From NCBI GenBank assembly GCA_963834305.1, contig CAWIAX010000002.1, positions 1,674,001-1,738,000 of the forward strand: a DNA stretch of 64,000 nt, written 5' to 3'. Positions 35,874 to 44,544 of this stretch are shown here, in pieces. Each line of letters begins with the position of its first letter. Within the stretch, counting starts at the first letter, position 1. Under the pieces are notes generated by a model that was given only the letters and a program-made list of their open reading frames with translations, was not told the DNA's origin and searched no databases. Source of the stretch: JACCXG01 sp963834305 (lineage in GTDB: Bacteria; Acidobacteriota; Vicinamibacteria; Vicinamibacterales; 2-12-FULL-66-21). The position numbers and the translations under genes are program-made.

Positions 35874-38243
35874 TCACTTGATACCGGGCTTTTTGCGTTC
35901 CTCCTCTTTCTTTTTCTCCTCCTCCTGCCGCTTGTCCTTGTCCCCGCCGCCGCCAAAAACGCGCGACCAGAACCCGCGTTTCTTCGGCTGCTCCGCCGCG
36001 GCCGGGCCGTCGGCGGGCACGGGCTGGCCGGCCGCCGCCGCGCCGCTCGTCCGCGTCGCCGCCGCGCCGGAGTCCGGCAGCCCGGCCGCATCCACCGCAA
36101 TCGGCGGCTGGTCCGAGTCCTTGCCGAACATCCCCGCCAGCGTGTCGAGGAACGAGTCCTTCTCGTGCAGCGGACAGACCGCGGTCGGCTGCGAGCCCTT
36201 CACGAAATAGTCCGTGTAGACCATCGACCGCGTTTCGACCTGCCCGTCGCGGTTGACCACGTCCACGCGGTCGCAGCCGCCGTTCGGCAGCAGGCCGGAG
36301 ATGCGGCAGACGTTGGTGCCGACCACCGACGACGGGCCGGGCGAGCCACTCCGGCTTGTCGCCGCGCGTGGCCACCTTCATGAAGCCGGCCCACATCGGC
36401 ACCGCGACCTCCCCGGCGTAGCCGTTCCTGATGATGGTCTTCGGCTGATCGAAGCCCACCCAGACGCCCGTCACCAGGCGCGGCGTGAAGCCGACGAACC
36501 ACGCGTCCACGTAATCGTTGGTGGTGCCCGTCTTGCCCGCCGCCGGCAGCATGAACCCCGCCTGCCGCGCGCGGTAGGCGGTGCCGGAGTTGATCACGTC
36601 GGCCAGCATGCTCGCCATCAGGAAGGCGGTGGCCTCGCTGATCGCCCGTTCGCTCTTGCCCTCGTCGCTGAACAGCACCGTGCCGTCGCTGTCCTCGACG
36701 CGCCGCACGAGCACCGGCTTGCGGACGATGCCGCCGTCGGCGAAGGCGCCGTAGGCCGCGGTCAGCTGGATCAGGCGTGACGTCGCTCGCGCCGAGCGCC
36801 AGCGAGGGCACGCTCGGCGGCGTGCCGACGTTCAGCTTCTCGGCGTAGCTCGACGGCCTTCTCGATGCCGACCGTGTTGAGCAGCTGCACCGCCGCGCGG
36901 TTGCTCGAGGTCCGCAGCGCCGTGCGCAGCGTCATCGAGCTGGCGGTCGTGTGCTCGTCTTCGGGCACCCACTCACCCTGGGCGGTGAGGACCGGATCGT
37001 TCAGGCGGGTGATCATCGACGCCGGCGACTGCCCGGCCTCGAGCGCCGCGGCAAAGACGAACGGCTTGAACGCCGACCCCGACTGGCGCTTGGCCTGCAT
37101 CGCCCGGTTGAAGCGGCTCTCGCCGAAGTCGCGGCCGCCGACCATCGCCCGGACGTGCCCGGTGGCCGGATCGATCGCCACGAGCGCCGCCTGCAGGTAG
37201 TCGGGGGTTTCCCCCTCCTTCACCTTCGCGAGCGTGCCGCGGGCCGGATACGCGAACCCGCGCCGCCCTTCGACCTCCTCGAGACTCTTCTCGACCAGCT
37301 TCTCGGCCGCTGCTGCAGGGCGCCGTCCATCGTCGTGTAGACCCGGAGGCCGCCCTGGTAGACGCGCTGCCAGCCGAAGCGCTCGACCAGCTCGCGGCGG
37401 ACCTGCTCCTTGAAATAGAGACCGAAGGTTTCGCGGATCTCGAGGCCGTTCGGCCAGCGACCACCGGCGCCTTGCGCGCGCGGGCGGCGGTGTCGGCGTC
37501 GATCGCGCCCGACGATCACCATGGTCTGGAGCACGACGGAGCGGCGCGCGACCGCGCGCTCGAGATTCACCGTCGGCGCGTAGCTGGACGGGGACTGGAT
37601 CAGCCCGGCCAGGAGGGCGGCCTCGTCGACCGCGAGGTCCTTGGCGCTCTTGCCGAAGTAGCCGCGCGACGCCGCCTCGACGCCATACAGGCCGTCGCCG
37701 AAATACACCTTGTTGAGGTAGAGCTCGAGGATCTGTTCCTTGGTGTATTCGTTCTCGATGTAGCCGGCGAGGATCACTTCCTTGAGCTTGCGCCGGATAG
37801 GTCTTGTCGCGGCTCAGGAAGCTCTGCCGTGCGAGCTGCTGGGTGATCGTGCTGCCGCCTTCCGCCCGCCGGCCCGCCTCGATATTGCGGACCGCGGCCG
37901 CCGCCACCCGGACGGCATCGACCCCGCCGTGCTCGTAGAAGCGCTGATCCTCGACGGAAATCACCGCTTTGATGAGGTTCGGCGACATCGCCGCCAGGGG
38001 AATCTCGATCCGCTGTTCCTTGAAGATGGTGAAGACAGGCTTGTCGGCGGCGTCGTAGATGGTCGTGGACTGCGCCATGTCGCCCAGGCCGCTGATCTGG
38101 TCGCGCGTGGGCAGCCCAGCGGTCACTTCGTAGGTGACCCAGGCCGTCAGGCCGGCCGCGAAAAACGTGAGAATCGCCACGATCGCGACCAGGATCGAGA
38201 GGGCGATCGGGCGTCCGGCGAGGATGGGGGGTGGAAGTCGCAT
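35874..38243 (-). CDS. mrcA: Class A penicillin-binding protein 1A (several frameshifts)
   Basis: About 790 residues after joining at least six frame changes (near 37800, 37510, 37455, 37320, 36850, 36780 and 36335). ATG 38243 is chosen over a GTG 18 bases upstream. One membrane anchor (ALSILVAIVAILTFFAAGL) precedes the glycosyltransferase domain (ISVEDQRFYEHGGVD, GGSTITQQLARQ, NEYTKEQILELYLNKVYFGD). The transpeptidase carries the catalytic SxxK in QSGSAFKPFVFAAAL and the KTGTT box in AAGKTGTTNDYVDAWFVG. The tail is lysine/glutamate-rich and disordered (DKRQEEEKKKEEERKK). It polymerises and cross-links peptidoglycan. First gene of the minus-strand run to smpB. Confidence 0.88.
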
Positions 38244-38309
38244 GTAATGTCGCAGGCGCACGGCCGGGCCGACGCAAGATGCGCGCCGCTTGCCCGCGGG
38301 CGTCGGGCG

Positions 38310-40136
38310 TTATCGTCCCATGCGGATCGGCACGAAGGTTTCGACGTGATCCGCGTCGGTGCGGGCAGCAATCGCAATCAGGAACTCGCCGGTGGACAGG
38401 CTGCTGAGCGGCAGATCGAGCTGGTAGCCCGTCCCTGGCGCCACCCGCCTGATGGGAAGTGTGGCCAGCGTATTCCCCCGCGGCCCCAGCAGCTGAGCGG
38501 TAACCGCGGCGGCCGCCGAGGCGGTGCCGTACGGCTGGACACGCAGCGTCACGCGATCCGTCCTCGAGAACTCGCGGCCGGCAAAGACCACCGGCGCGGG
38601 GGCGGCCATCAACGCGCGCATCTCCGCGGCCGTCCGGGCGCGAGACAGGATCGGCGTCGTCAGCGCCAGCGGAGTCTCCCGCGGATCGAGGATGGACAGC
38701 TCGCGCTGTTCGCGGTCGATCACCTCGCCGGTGGGATCGGAAATCGTGAAGTCGAGCTGCACGGTGCCCGGGGCCGCGGTGAACGACGTGCCGGCTTCTT
38801 CCACCGGCCCTTCGAACAGCCGGTCCTCGCCGACGAACGCGGTCACAAAGACCGACTTCGCCTCGCTGCGGCCGTCGATGACCGGGCGCGGCGTCCACGC
38901 CACGCGGACATCGACCCCCGCCGGCGTCGAGGGCGTCAGGCCGATCCAGAAGTCGGCGGCGCGGCGGGAGTTGTCGGGCGTGAGCTGGTCGAAGGCCTTC
39001 TTGACCGGCGACGGCAGCGCCGCGGCAAGCGCGACCGCGCGGGCGCGATTGATCTCGGCGGCGCGGGGCGCCCAGTAGCCGTTCCGGGCGCGCACCTGCA
39101 GGCCGGACTGCTTGACCTTCACCTTGATCTCGCGGAACTGGCCATCGAGCTGGCCGTCCCGCGGCGAATACCCGAGCAGGTAGAAGGCGCTGGCGTTCAG
39201 GACCACCTGGCGAAGGGCTCCCGTCACGTCGTTGCTGACGATCGATTCGGCGCCGGTGGAATCGGCGAGGGCGCTGAGCAGCGACGACATGCCGCTCGTC
39301 AGCCCGACGCCGGGGCCCGCCTGCAGGCCGCGCGGATCGACGGTGTAGATGGCGGTGTTGTTGTCGTTCGCCGTCCGGATGAGGTCGGAGACGATCCGCA
39401 TGCCGTCCTGCCCGAGGCGCCCCAGGCCCTCGCTCACGAACACCACCGCCTTGCGCCCCTGGCGCAGCGCCCCGAGGTGCATCACGGCGCTCTTGAGCGC
39501 GGTGGCGGTCACCTGCGTCCGGATCCGTTCGACGTCCTGGGCGTTGCGGAGGTGGGCTTCCTCGATGGCGCTGCGCGCCGGCACGTAGATGCCGCGCCGT
39601 CCCCGCAGCTGGTGCACCTGGTCGGCCAGTTCCCGGCGATTGCGCGTGAAGCGCAGCGCGTCGACCGGCGTCAGCTGGTCCATCAGGCCCACCAGGTCGG
39701 TCGGGCCGAACGCCTCGAGGACGAAGCGCGTCAGCTGCTCGCGCGCCCGGACGGCGCTGCCGAACTGATCGATGTGATATTCGTCCCAGAAAATCAGGAA
39801 GACGCGGACGTCGTCGCGCGCGGCCTCGGCGGCGGCGTGCGCGCGCGAGCGGATGGGCAGGGACAGGTCGTCGGTCGGCTGGCCGGTGGCGTCGACCAGC
39901 TTGAAGCTGGTGATCGACTGCACCTCGCCGTTTTCGCGCAGTTCGAAGTCGTCGGCCGTGAGCGACCGGACCGGCAGGCCGTCCTTGTCGGTCACGGTGA
40001 CGTCGACGCGGACCAGGTTCGTGCCCGTCCGGAACACCGGCGGCTGCCGCTCCTGTTCACCGGCCTGCTGACCGTGCGCGAGAACGGTCAACAAGCCCGC
40101 GACCAACGCACAGACGAGGGTCGTGTGGCGGGGCAT
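38310..40136 (-). CDS. Secreted VWFA-related protein (acidobacterial type)
   Basis: 608 residues from ATG 40136, chosen because it gives a compact signal peptide (MPRHTTLVCALVAGLLTVLA). It opens with FRTGTNLVRVDVTVTDKDG and LTADDFELRENGEVQSI, the hallmark start of the VWFA-related family expanded in acidobacteria. The A-domain follows, with KAVVFVSEGLGRLGQDG and AIYTVDPRGLQAG, then ASAFYLLGYSP. The usual metal site DxSxS is replaced by FWDEYHIDQF, so metal-dependent ligand binding is doubtful. The C-terminal 200 residues are beta-rich and unassigned. Function unknown; exported. A related protein lies at 47960-50017. Confidence 0.85.
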   Translation of the reverse strand: MPRHTTLVCALVAGLLTVLAHGQQAGEQERQPPVFRTGTNLVRVDVTVTDKDGLPVRSLTADDFELRENGEVQSITSFKLVDATGQPTDDLSLPIRSRAHAAAEAARDDVRVFLIFWDEYHIDQFGSAVRAREQLTRFVLEAFGPTDLVGLMDQLTPVDALRFTRNRRELADQVHQLRGRRGIYVPARSAIEEAHLRNAQDVERIRTQVTATALKSAVMHLGALRQGRKAVVFVSEGLGRLGQDGMRIVSDLIRTANDNNTAIYTVDPRGLQAGPGVGLTSGMSSLLSALADSTGAESIVSNDVTGALRQVVLNASAFYLLGYSPRDGQLDGQFREIKVKVKQSGLQVRARNGYWAPRAAEINRARAVALAAALPSPVKKAFDQLTPDNSRRAADFWIGLTPSTPAGVDVRVAWTPRPVIDGRSEAKSVFVTAFVGEDRLFEGPVEEAGTSFTAAPGTVQLDFTISDPTGEVIDREQRELSILDPRETPLALTTPILSRARTAAEMRALMAAPAPVVFAGREFSRTDRVTLRVQPYGTASAAAAVTAQLLGPRGNTLATLPIRRVAPGTGYQLDLPLSSLSTGEFLIAIAARTDADHVETFVPIRMGR

Positions 40137-40149
40137 GGCGTCCAAGGCC

Positions 40150-40155
40150 ATCCTA
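40150..40155 (-). promoter_or_regulatory. Candidate -10 (TAGGAT) of the VWFA gene
   Basis: On the minus strand TAGGAT ends 13 bases before the ATG at 40136. The same hexamer lies before the Nramp-like gene. No convincing -35. Confidence 0.3.
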
Positions 40156-40156
40156 A

Positions 40157-40197
40157 CACGCGGGCCGGGGGGCCGCACGGCCCGCTCGGCCCGCGTG
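40157..40197 (-). terminator. Strong stem-loop after the Spy-like gene
   Basis: CACGCGGGCC (40157-40166) and GGCCCGCGTG (40188-40197) are perfect 10-base inverted arms with a 21-base GC-rich loop. It lies 31 bases past the Spy-like stop and before the next promoter. There is no real T run, so it may be a rho-assisted terminator or mRNA-stabilising hairpin. Confidence 0.42.
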
Positions 40198-40227
40198 CCG
40201 GGTTCTCGCCGAACCGCCCGCGGCGGC

Positions 40228-40749
40228 TTACCGATCGGGCCGCGGACTCCGCCCGGTGGCGTCGTTCTGCTGCCCGCGCGCGCGGGACGTCGCGCGGCGG
40301 GGCGCCTGCGCGAGCCGCTCGCGCACCGCCTGCCGCTGCTTGGCCGTGAGCACCTGCGCGATCTTCTGCTCCACCTCCAGCCGCTTCGTCAGCCGCGCGG
40401 CCTGGGCCAGCAGAATCTGTTCCTGCAGCGTCGCCATCTTCTGCGTGTCGGGCGAATCGGCGAATACCTCCGCGTGCAGCTGCCGATGCAGCTGCGCCTC
40501 GGCCGCCGGCGCCGCGCCGGACGCCGTCTCGCGCGCGGCCCGCTCCGCCTCGTGGATGGCCTTGATCTGCGCCTGCTGGTCGTCAGTCAGATCCAGTCCC
40601 CGCAGCATCGCCCCGGCGCCCCGGCCCGGCCCGCCGGGCCCGCCCGGGCCGAACCCGCGTTCGCGCCCCGGTCCCTGCGCGCCGGCCATCGTGTAGGCCG
40701 ACAGCCCGAGTACCGCCGTAATCATCACGCTCAATGTCAGTCGTTTCAT
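40228..40749 (-). CDS. Spy/CpxP-like periplasmic protein
   Basis: 173 residues. A signal peptide (MKRLTLSVMITAVLGLSAYT, cleaved near AGA) is followed by a glycine/proline-rich stretch (GPGGPGGPGRG). Two LTxxQ-type motifs come next, LDLTDDQQAQIKAIHEAE and VLTAKQRQAVRERLAQAP, the signature of the Spy/CpxP/ZraP family of helical periplasmic chaperones and metal sensors. GGGAGGGACCC directly before the ATG is a strong ribosome site. It lies 57 bases downstream of an efflux adaptor gene on the same strand and near a divergent two-component system, an arrangement resembling envelope-stress or metal-response loci. Confidence 0.83.
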   Translation of the reverse strand: MKRLTLSVMITAVLGLSAYTMAGAQGPGRERGFGPGGPGGPGRGAGAMLRGLDLTDDQQAQIKAIHEAERAARETASGAAPAAEAQLHRQLHAEVFADSPDTQKMATLQEQILLAQAARLTKRLEVEQKIAQVLTAKQRQAVRERLAQAPRRATSRARGQQNDATGRSPRPDR

Positions 40750-40806
40750 GGGTCCCTCCCGGTTCGCGGCCCGTGCCGCGGTTGTGGTGTCGTTCTCTCC
40801 GCCGCC

Positions 40807-42018
40807 TTACCGCCGCGTCCCCGCCGGCATCAGCGGGCTGGTGGCGGCCCGCGCCGGTGCCGGCGCCTCCTGCGCCGTCGTCACCCGGGTGACGACCTGG
40901 AGGCCTTCCGCCAGCCCGTCGCCGCTGATTTCCGTCAGCAACCCGTCGGTCGCGCCCGTTGTCACCTGGCGCGGGTGCAGCCCGCCGGCGACCAGCTCCC
41001 ACACGATCGTCCCTGCCGGGCTCGGCCCGGCGGCGCCGAGCGCCTGCTTCACGGCGTCGGTCGGCTTGAAGCGCAGCGCCGACACCGGCACCCGGAGCAC
41101 GCCGTCGCGGCGCGCGACCTCGATGGTCACGTTCGCCGTCATGCCCGGCTTCAGCTTCAGGCCGGGATTCGCGGCACCGATGATGGCCGCATAGGTCACG
41201 ACGTTCTGTTGCACCACCGGGTTGAGGCGCACCTGATCCACCACGCCCGTGAACGTGTCGCGCGGGTAGGCGTCGACGGTGAAGCTGACTGCCTGGCCGT
41301 CGGCGATCGCTCCCAGGTCGGACTCGTCGATGTTGGCGTTCACCTTCATCCGGTCCAGGCCGGCCGCGAGCACGAACAGCGTCGGCGCCGAGAGGCTGGC
41401 GGCCACCGTCTGTCCCACGTCCACGTTGCGCGCGATGACGATCCCGTCGATCGGCGACACGATGACCGTCTTGGCCAGGTTGACCTCCGCCTGCGAGACG
41501 GCCGCCCGCGCCTGCGTGACCTGCGCCTCGGCCGACTGCACCTGCGCCGCCGCGGAGCGGACGGCAATGTCCGCCGCGTCGAGGTCGGCGGCGGGGAGCA
41601 GCTGGCGCGCCGACAGTTCCCGCGCGCGCGTCAGCTTCACCTCGGCATCGGCCCGGGTGACCGCCACGCGATCGCGATCCGCGCCGGCGCGCACGAGATT
41701 CGCCTGCGCCTGTTCCAGCGTGCTCCGGTACAGCGACGGGTCGAGGCGCGCCAGCGTCTGTCCCTTCCGGACGATGGCGTTGAAGTCGGCGTGCAGCGCC
41801 TGGATGCTGCCGGAGACCTGCGTGCCGACCTCCACCGTCTTCACCGCTTCGAGGGTGCCGGTCGCCGTGATCGTGCGCACCACCGCGCCGCGGGTCACCG
41901 CCTCGCTGACCACGATCGGCGCGTCGGCGTTCCGCCGCGCGTAGGACACGCCGGCCGCGGCCGAGATCCCGACGGCCAGCCCCACCGCCACGAGCGTCTT
42001 CGTCACTGTGCGTCTCAT
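40807..42018 (-). CDS. RND/ABC-type efflux periplasmic adaptor (membrane fusion protein)
   Basis: 403 residues from ATG 42018 with AAGGGG just upstream. An N-terminal signal/anchor (VTKTLVAVGLAVGISAAAG) is followed by the HlyD-type order. The first barrel half and lipoyl segment read GTLEAVKTVEVGTQVSG and NAIVRKGQTLARLDPSLY. A coiled-coil hairpin (about 100-180) leads to the second lipoyl half VIVSPIDGIVIARNVDVGQT, then the beta-barrel and membrane-proximal parts (PGLKLKPGMTANVTIEV). It resembles MacA-type adaptors. No MacB permease, RND pump or TolC gene is adjacent in the window, so the partner must lie elsewhere. Divergent from the response regulator. Confidence 0.87.
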   Translation of the reverse strand: MRRTVTKTLVAVGLAVGISAAAGVSYARRNADAPIVVSEAVTRGAVVRTITATGTLEAVKTVEVGTQVSGSIQALHADFNAIVRKGQTLARLDPSLYRSTLEQAQANLVRAGADRDRVAVTRADAEVKLTRARELSARQLLPAADLDAADIAVRSAAAQVQSAEAQVTQARAAVSQAEVNLAKTVIVSPIDGIVIARNVDVGQTVAASLSAPTLFVLAAGLDRMKVNANIDESDLGAIADGQAVSFTVDAYPRDTFTGVVDQVRLNPVVQQNVVTYAAIIGAANPGLKLKPGMTANVTIEVARRDGVLRVPVSALRFKPTDAVKQALGAAGPSPAGTIVWELVAGGLHPRQVTTGATDGLLTEISGDGLAEGLQVVTRVTTAQEAPAPARAATSPLMPAGTRR

Positions 42019-42114
42019 ACCCCTTAGAACGGGGGGGACGTGGCAGGCGCATGGCGGCGGTGTGAAAAAACCGTGGCCGCCGGAAGGGGCCAATTTCACG
42101 GGCCTTCGAGCGTT

Positions 42115-42120
42115 TACACT
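42115..42120 (+). promoter_or_regulatory. Candidate -10 (TACACT) of the two-component operon
   Basis: TACACT lies ten bases before the ATG at 42131, with no ribosome site between, in the 112-base spacer divergent from the adaptor gene. Confidence 0.4.
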
Positions 42121-42130
42121 AGCCGTGCCG

Positions 42131-42848
42131 ATGGAATCGACACGCGCCCGGAACGACGCCCGCGTCCTGCTGGTCGAGGACGACCCGCACATCCGCGAAC
42201 TGGTCGAGCTGCACCTGCGGCTCGGAGGGCTTGACCGTCGTGCCGGTGGGCGATGGCAATGAGGCGCTCGCGCTGGCGCGGGCGGAGCTGTTCGACCTGC
42301 TGGTGCTCGACCTGATGCTGCCGGGGCTGGACGGCGTCACGCTGTGCCGGGCGATCCGCCGCGAGTCGCGGAACGCCGACACGCCGATCCTCATGCTCAC
42401 CGCGCGGCGCGACGAAGTGGACAAGGTGCTCGGCCTCGACAGCGGCGCCGACGACTACCTCACCAAGCCGTTCGGCGTGCGCGAGCTCGTGGCCCGCGTC
42501 CGCGCGCTGCTGCGGCGGCGGCGCACCACGACGGGCGAGCACGCGCCCGCCGTGCGGGCCGGCGAGCTGAGCGTGGAACCGGCGCGCCGCCAGGCGCGGC
42601 TCGGGGATCGCGACATCGAGCTGACCGCCCACGAGTTCGAGCTGCTCTACGTGCTCGCGGCCAATCGCGGCATCGTCTTCAGCCGCGAGGCGCTGGTCCA
42701 GCGGGTCTGGGGAGAGGACACGCACATCACCGTGCGCAGCGTCGACACGCTGGTGAAGCGGCTGCGGCGCAAGCTCGAGACCGACGCCGCCGATCCGAAA
42801 TTCATCCTGACCGTGTGGGGGTCGGGCTACAAGTTCGCCGATGCCTGA
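42131..42848 (+). CDS. OmpR/PhoB-type response regulator (one frameshift)
   Basis: About 238 residues after one correction. The first frame reads ARVLLVEDDPHIRELVELHL and is lost near 42223; the second resumes GLTVVPVGDGNEALALARAE. One extra G in CTCGGAGG (expected CTCGAGG, giving RLEGL) explains it. The phosphoacceptor aspartate is in LLVLDLMLPGLDGV, the switch lysine in DYLTKPFGVRELVARV. The C-terminal winged helix is of the OmpR class (LTAHEFELLYVLAANRG, SVDTLVKRLRRKLE, VWGSGYKF). The stop overlaps the kinase ATG by eight bases. It may control the divergent adaptor and Spy-like genes or the downstream receptor. Confidence 0.88.
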
Positions 42849-44502
42849 GACCAGCCGCGCTGCCGGCGTCGTCCCGGCCGCCGCGCCGACGCCAGCGCCG
42901 CCGCGAGGCCGCCGGTGGTTCCGCAGCCTCTACTGGCGGATCGCCTTCGGCTTCGTCGCGATGCTCGCCGTCCTGCTCGTCTTCCAGGCCGTGCTGTTCC
43001 TCTGGCTGACCGGGCGCTTCACCGAGTCGGCGATGAGCCGGACGCCGCAGGAGCTCGCCGACCTCGTGGCGCGCGACCTGTCGGACGCGCTCACCGACCA
43101 GCCGTCGCTGAACCTGACGCAGTATGTCGCCGACCGCTTCGACGGCGCGCCGCTGGCCTTCGCGGTGCTGATGCGCGACGGCCGGCGGGCGTCGAACAAG
43201 CCCGGCATGCTGCCGCCCGGCTTTGGCGAGCGCGCAGGACGCCGGCCGCCGCCAGGTGTGGCGTTCGGCGAGCGTCCGGGCCCGCCGCGCGACTGGAACG
43301 ACCAGGATGCTCCCGCCCCGCCGCCGTCCGCACGCCCCGCGCCGCCTGCCGGTGGACGGCCGCCGACGGGGCCGATCGAGGACCGGGGCGGCCGGCGGCG
43401 GATCGGCGGACGCGGCGGGCCAGGGGCGCCGCTGCACGTGTCGCCGATCGTCGTGAACGCCGCGCAGGTCGGCTACGTCGCGGTGCCGAGCGGGCCGCCG
43501 CCGATGGAGATCGTGATCCGCGAGCTCGGCCCGACGCTCATCTGGTGGGGGCTGGCGCTGCTCGGGCTCGGGTCGATGGCCGCCGCGCTCGTCATCTTCC
43601 GCCCGGCGCGGACCCGGCTCCGTTCGCTCGAGCAGGCGGCGCGCGCGCTCGGCGATGGCCGGACCGACGTGCGCGCGGACGAACGCGGCGGCGACGAAGT
43701 GGCGGCGCTCGCCCACGCCTTCAACCAGATGGCAGGCGAGCTCGGCGAACGCGCGACGGCGCTGGCCGCCGCCGACCGGGCGCGGCGGCAGCTTCTGGCC
43801 GACGTCTCGCACGAGCTGATGACCCCGCTGACGGCCATCCGCGGCTACACCGAGACGCTGGCCATGCCCGCGCTGTCGGTCGATCCCGAGACCCGCGCGC
43901 GCTACTTCGGCATCGTCGACCAGGAGACCTACAAGCTCGAGGAGATCATCGGCGACCTGCTGGAGCTGGCGAAGCTGGAAGGCGGGGGCGCCACGCTCAC
44001 CCTCGAGGAGGTGCGGGTCGCCGAGCTGTTCGGCCGGGTGGCCGACCGCCATGCGCCGACGCTGCTGGCGCGCGGGATCACGCTCGACGTCCAGGCACCC
44101 GGCGATCTCGCGGTGGAGGGAGACCTCCAGCGGCTCGAGCAGGCGCTCCAGAACATCGCCTCGAACGCCATCCGCCACACACCCGACGGGGGACGCGTCG
44201 AGCTGCGCGCGGCAGAACTCGCAGACGAAGTCCGCATCACCGTCCGCGACACCGGCCCGGGCATCCCGGCGGAGCACCTGCCGCACATCTTCGACCGGTT
44301 CTACAAAGTCGACGCGTCCCGGACGACGTCGGGCGCCGCGTCCGGCAGCGGGCTCGGCCTGTCGATCGTCCGCGCGATCGTCGAGCGGCACGGCGGCCGC
44401 GTCACCGCCGCCAACGCCGAGGGAGGCGGCGCCCGGTTCGAGATCGTGCTGCCGCGCACCCCCGGCGTTCATGAACCGCCCGCCGACACACCGGCCGGCT
44501 GA
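42841..44502 (+). CDS. Membrane sensor histidine kinase
   Basis: 553 residues. Two spans (about 37-59 and 232-252) flank a periplasmic domain containing a proline/glycine/arginine-rich stretch (about 120-190). A HAMP linker (about 253-305) leads to HisKA with the phospho-histidine H324 in VSHELMTPLTAIRGYTETL; the usual HELRTP reads HELMTP. The ATPase domain has NIASNAIRHTPDGG, DTGPGIPAEHLPHIFDRF and SGLGLSIVRAIVERHGG. It phosphorylates the regulator encoded just upstream. The signal is unknown; adjacent Spy-like and efflux genes suggest envelope damage or metal. The receptor gene starts 42 bases later. Confidence 0.92.
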   Translation: MPETSRAAGVVPAAAPTPAPPRGRRWFRSLYWRIAFGFVAMLAVLLVFQAVLFLWLTGRFTESAMSRTPQELADLVARDLSDALTDQPSLNLTQYVADRFDGAPLAFAVLMRDGRRASNKPGMLPPGFGERAGRRPPPGVAFGERPGPPRDWNDQDAPAPPPSARPAPPAGGRPPTGPIEDRGGRRRIGGRGGPGAPLHVSPIVVNAAQVGYVAVPSGPPPMEIVIRELGPTLIWWGLALLGLGSMAAALVIFRPARTRLRSLEQAARALGDGRTDVRADERGGDEVAALAHAFNQMAGELGERATALAAADRARRQLLADVSHELMTPLTAIRGYTETLAMPALSVDPETRARYFGIVDQETYKLEEIIGDLLELAKLEGGGATLTLEEVRVAELFGRVADRHAPTLLARGITLDVQAPGDLAVEGDLQRLEQALQNIASNAIRHTPDGGRVELRAAELADEVRITVRDTGPGIPAEHLPHIFDRFYKVDASRTTSGAASGSGLGLSIVRAIVERHGGRVTAANAEGGGARFEIVLPRTPGVHEPPADTPAG

Positions 44503-44544
44503 CCGCGGCGAAACGCCGTTGCCGCCAGCTCCGTATCGCGAGTG

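Noticed and set aside
30400..38200. Programmed frameshifting or genuine gene decay
   Set aside because: The breaks are too many and varied, hit essential genes such as smpB and holB, and preserve every motif, which fits sequence error better.
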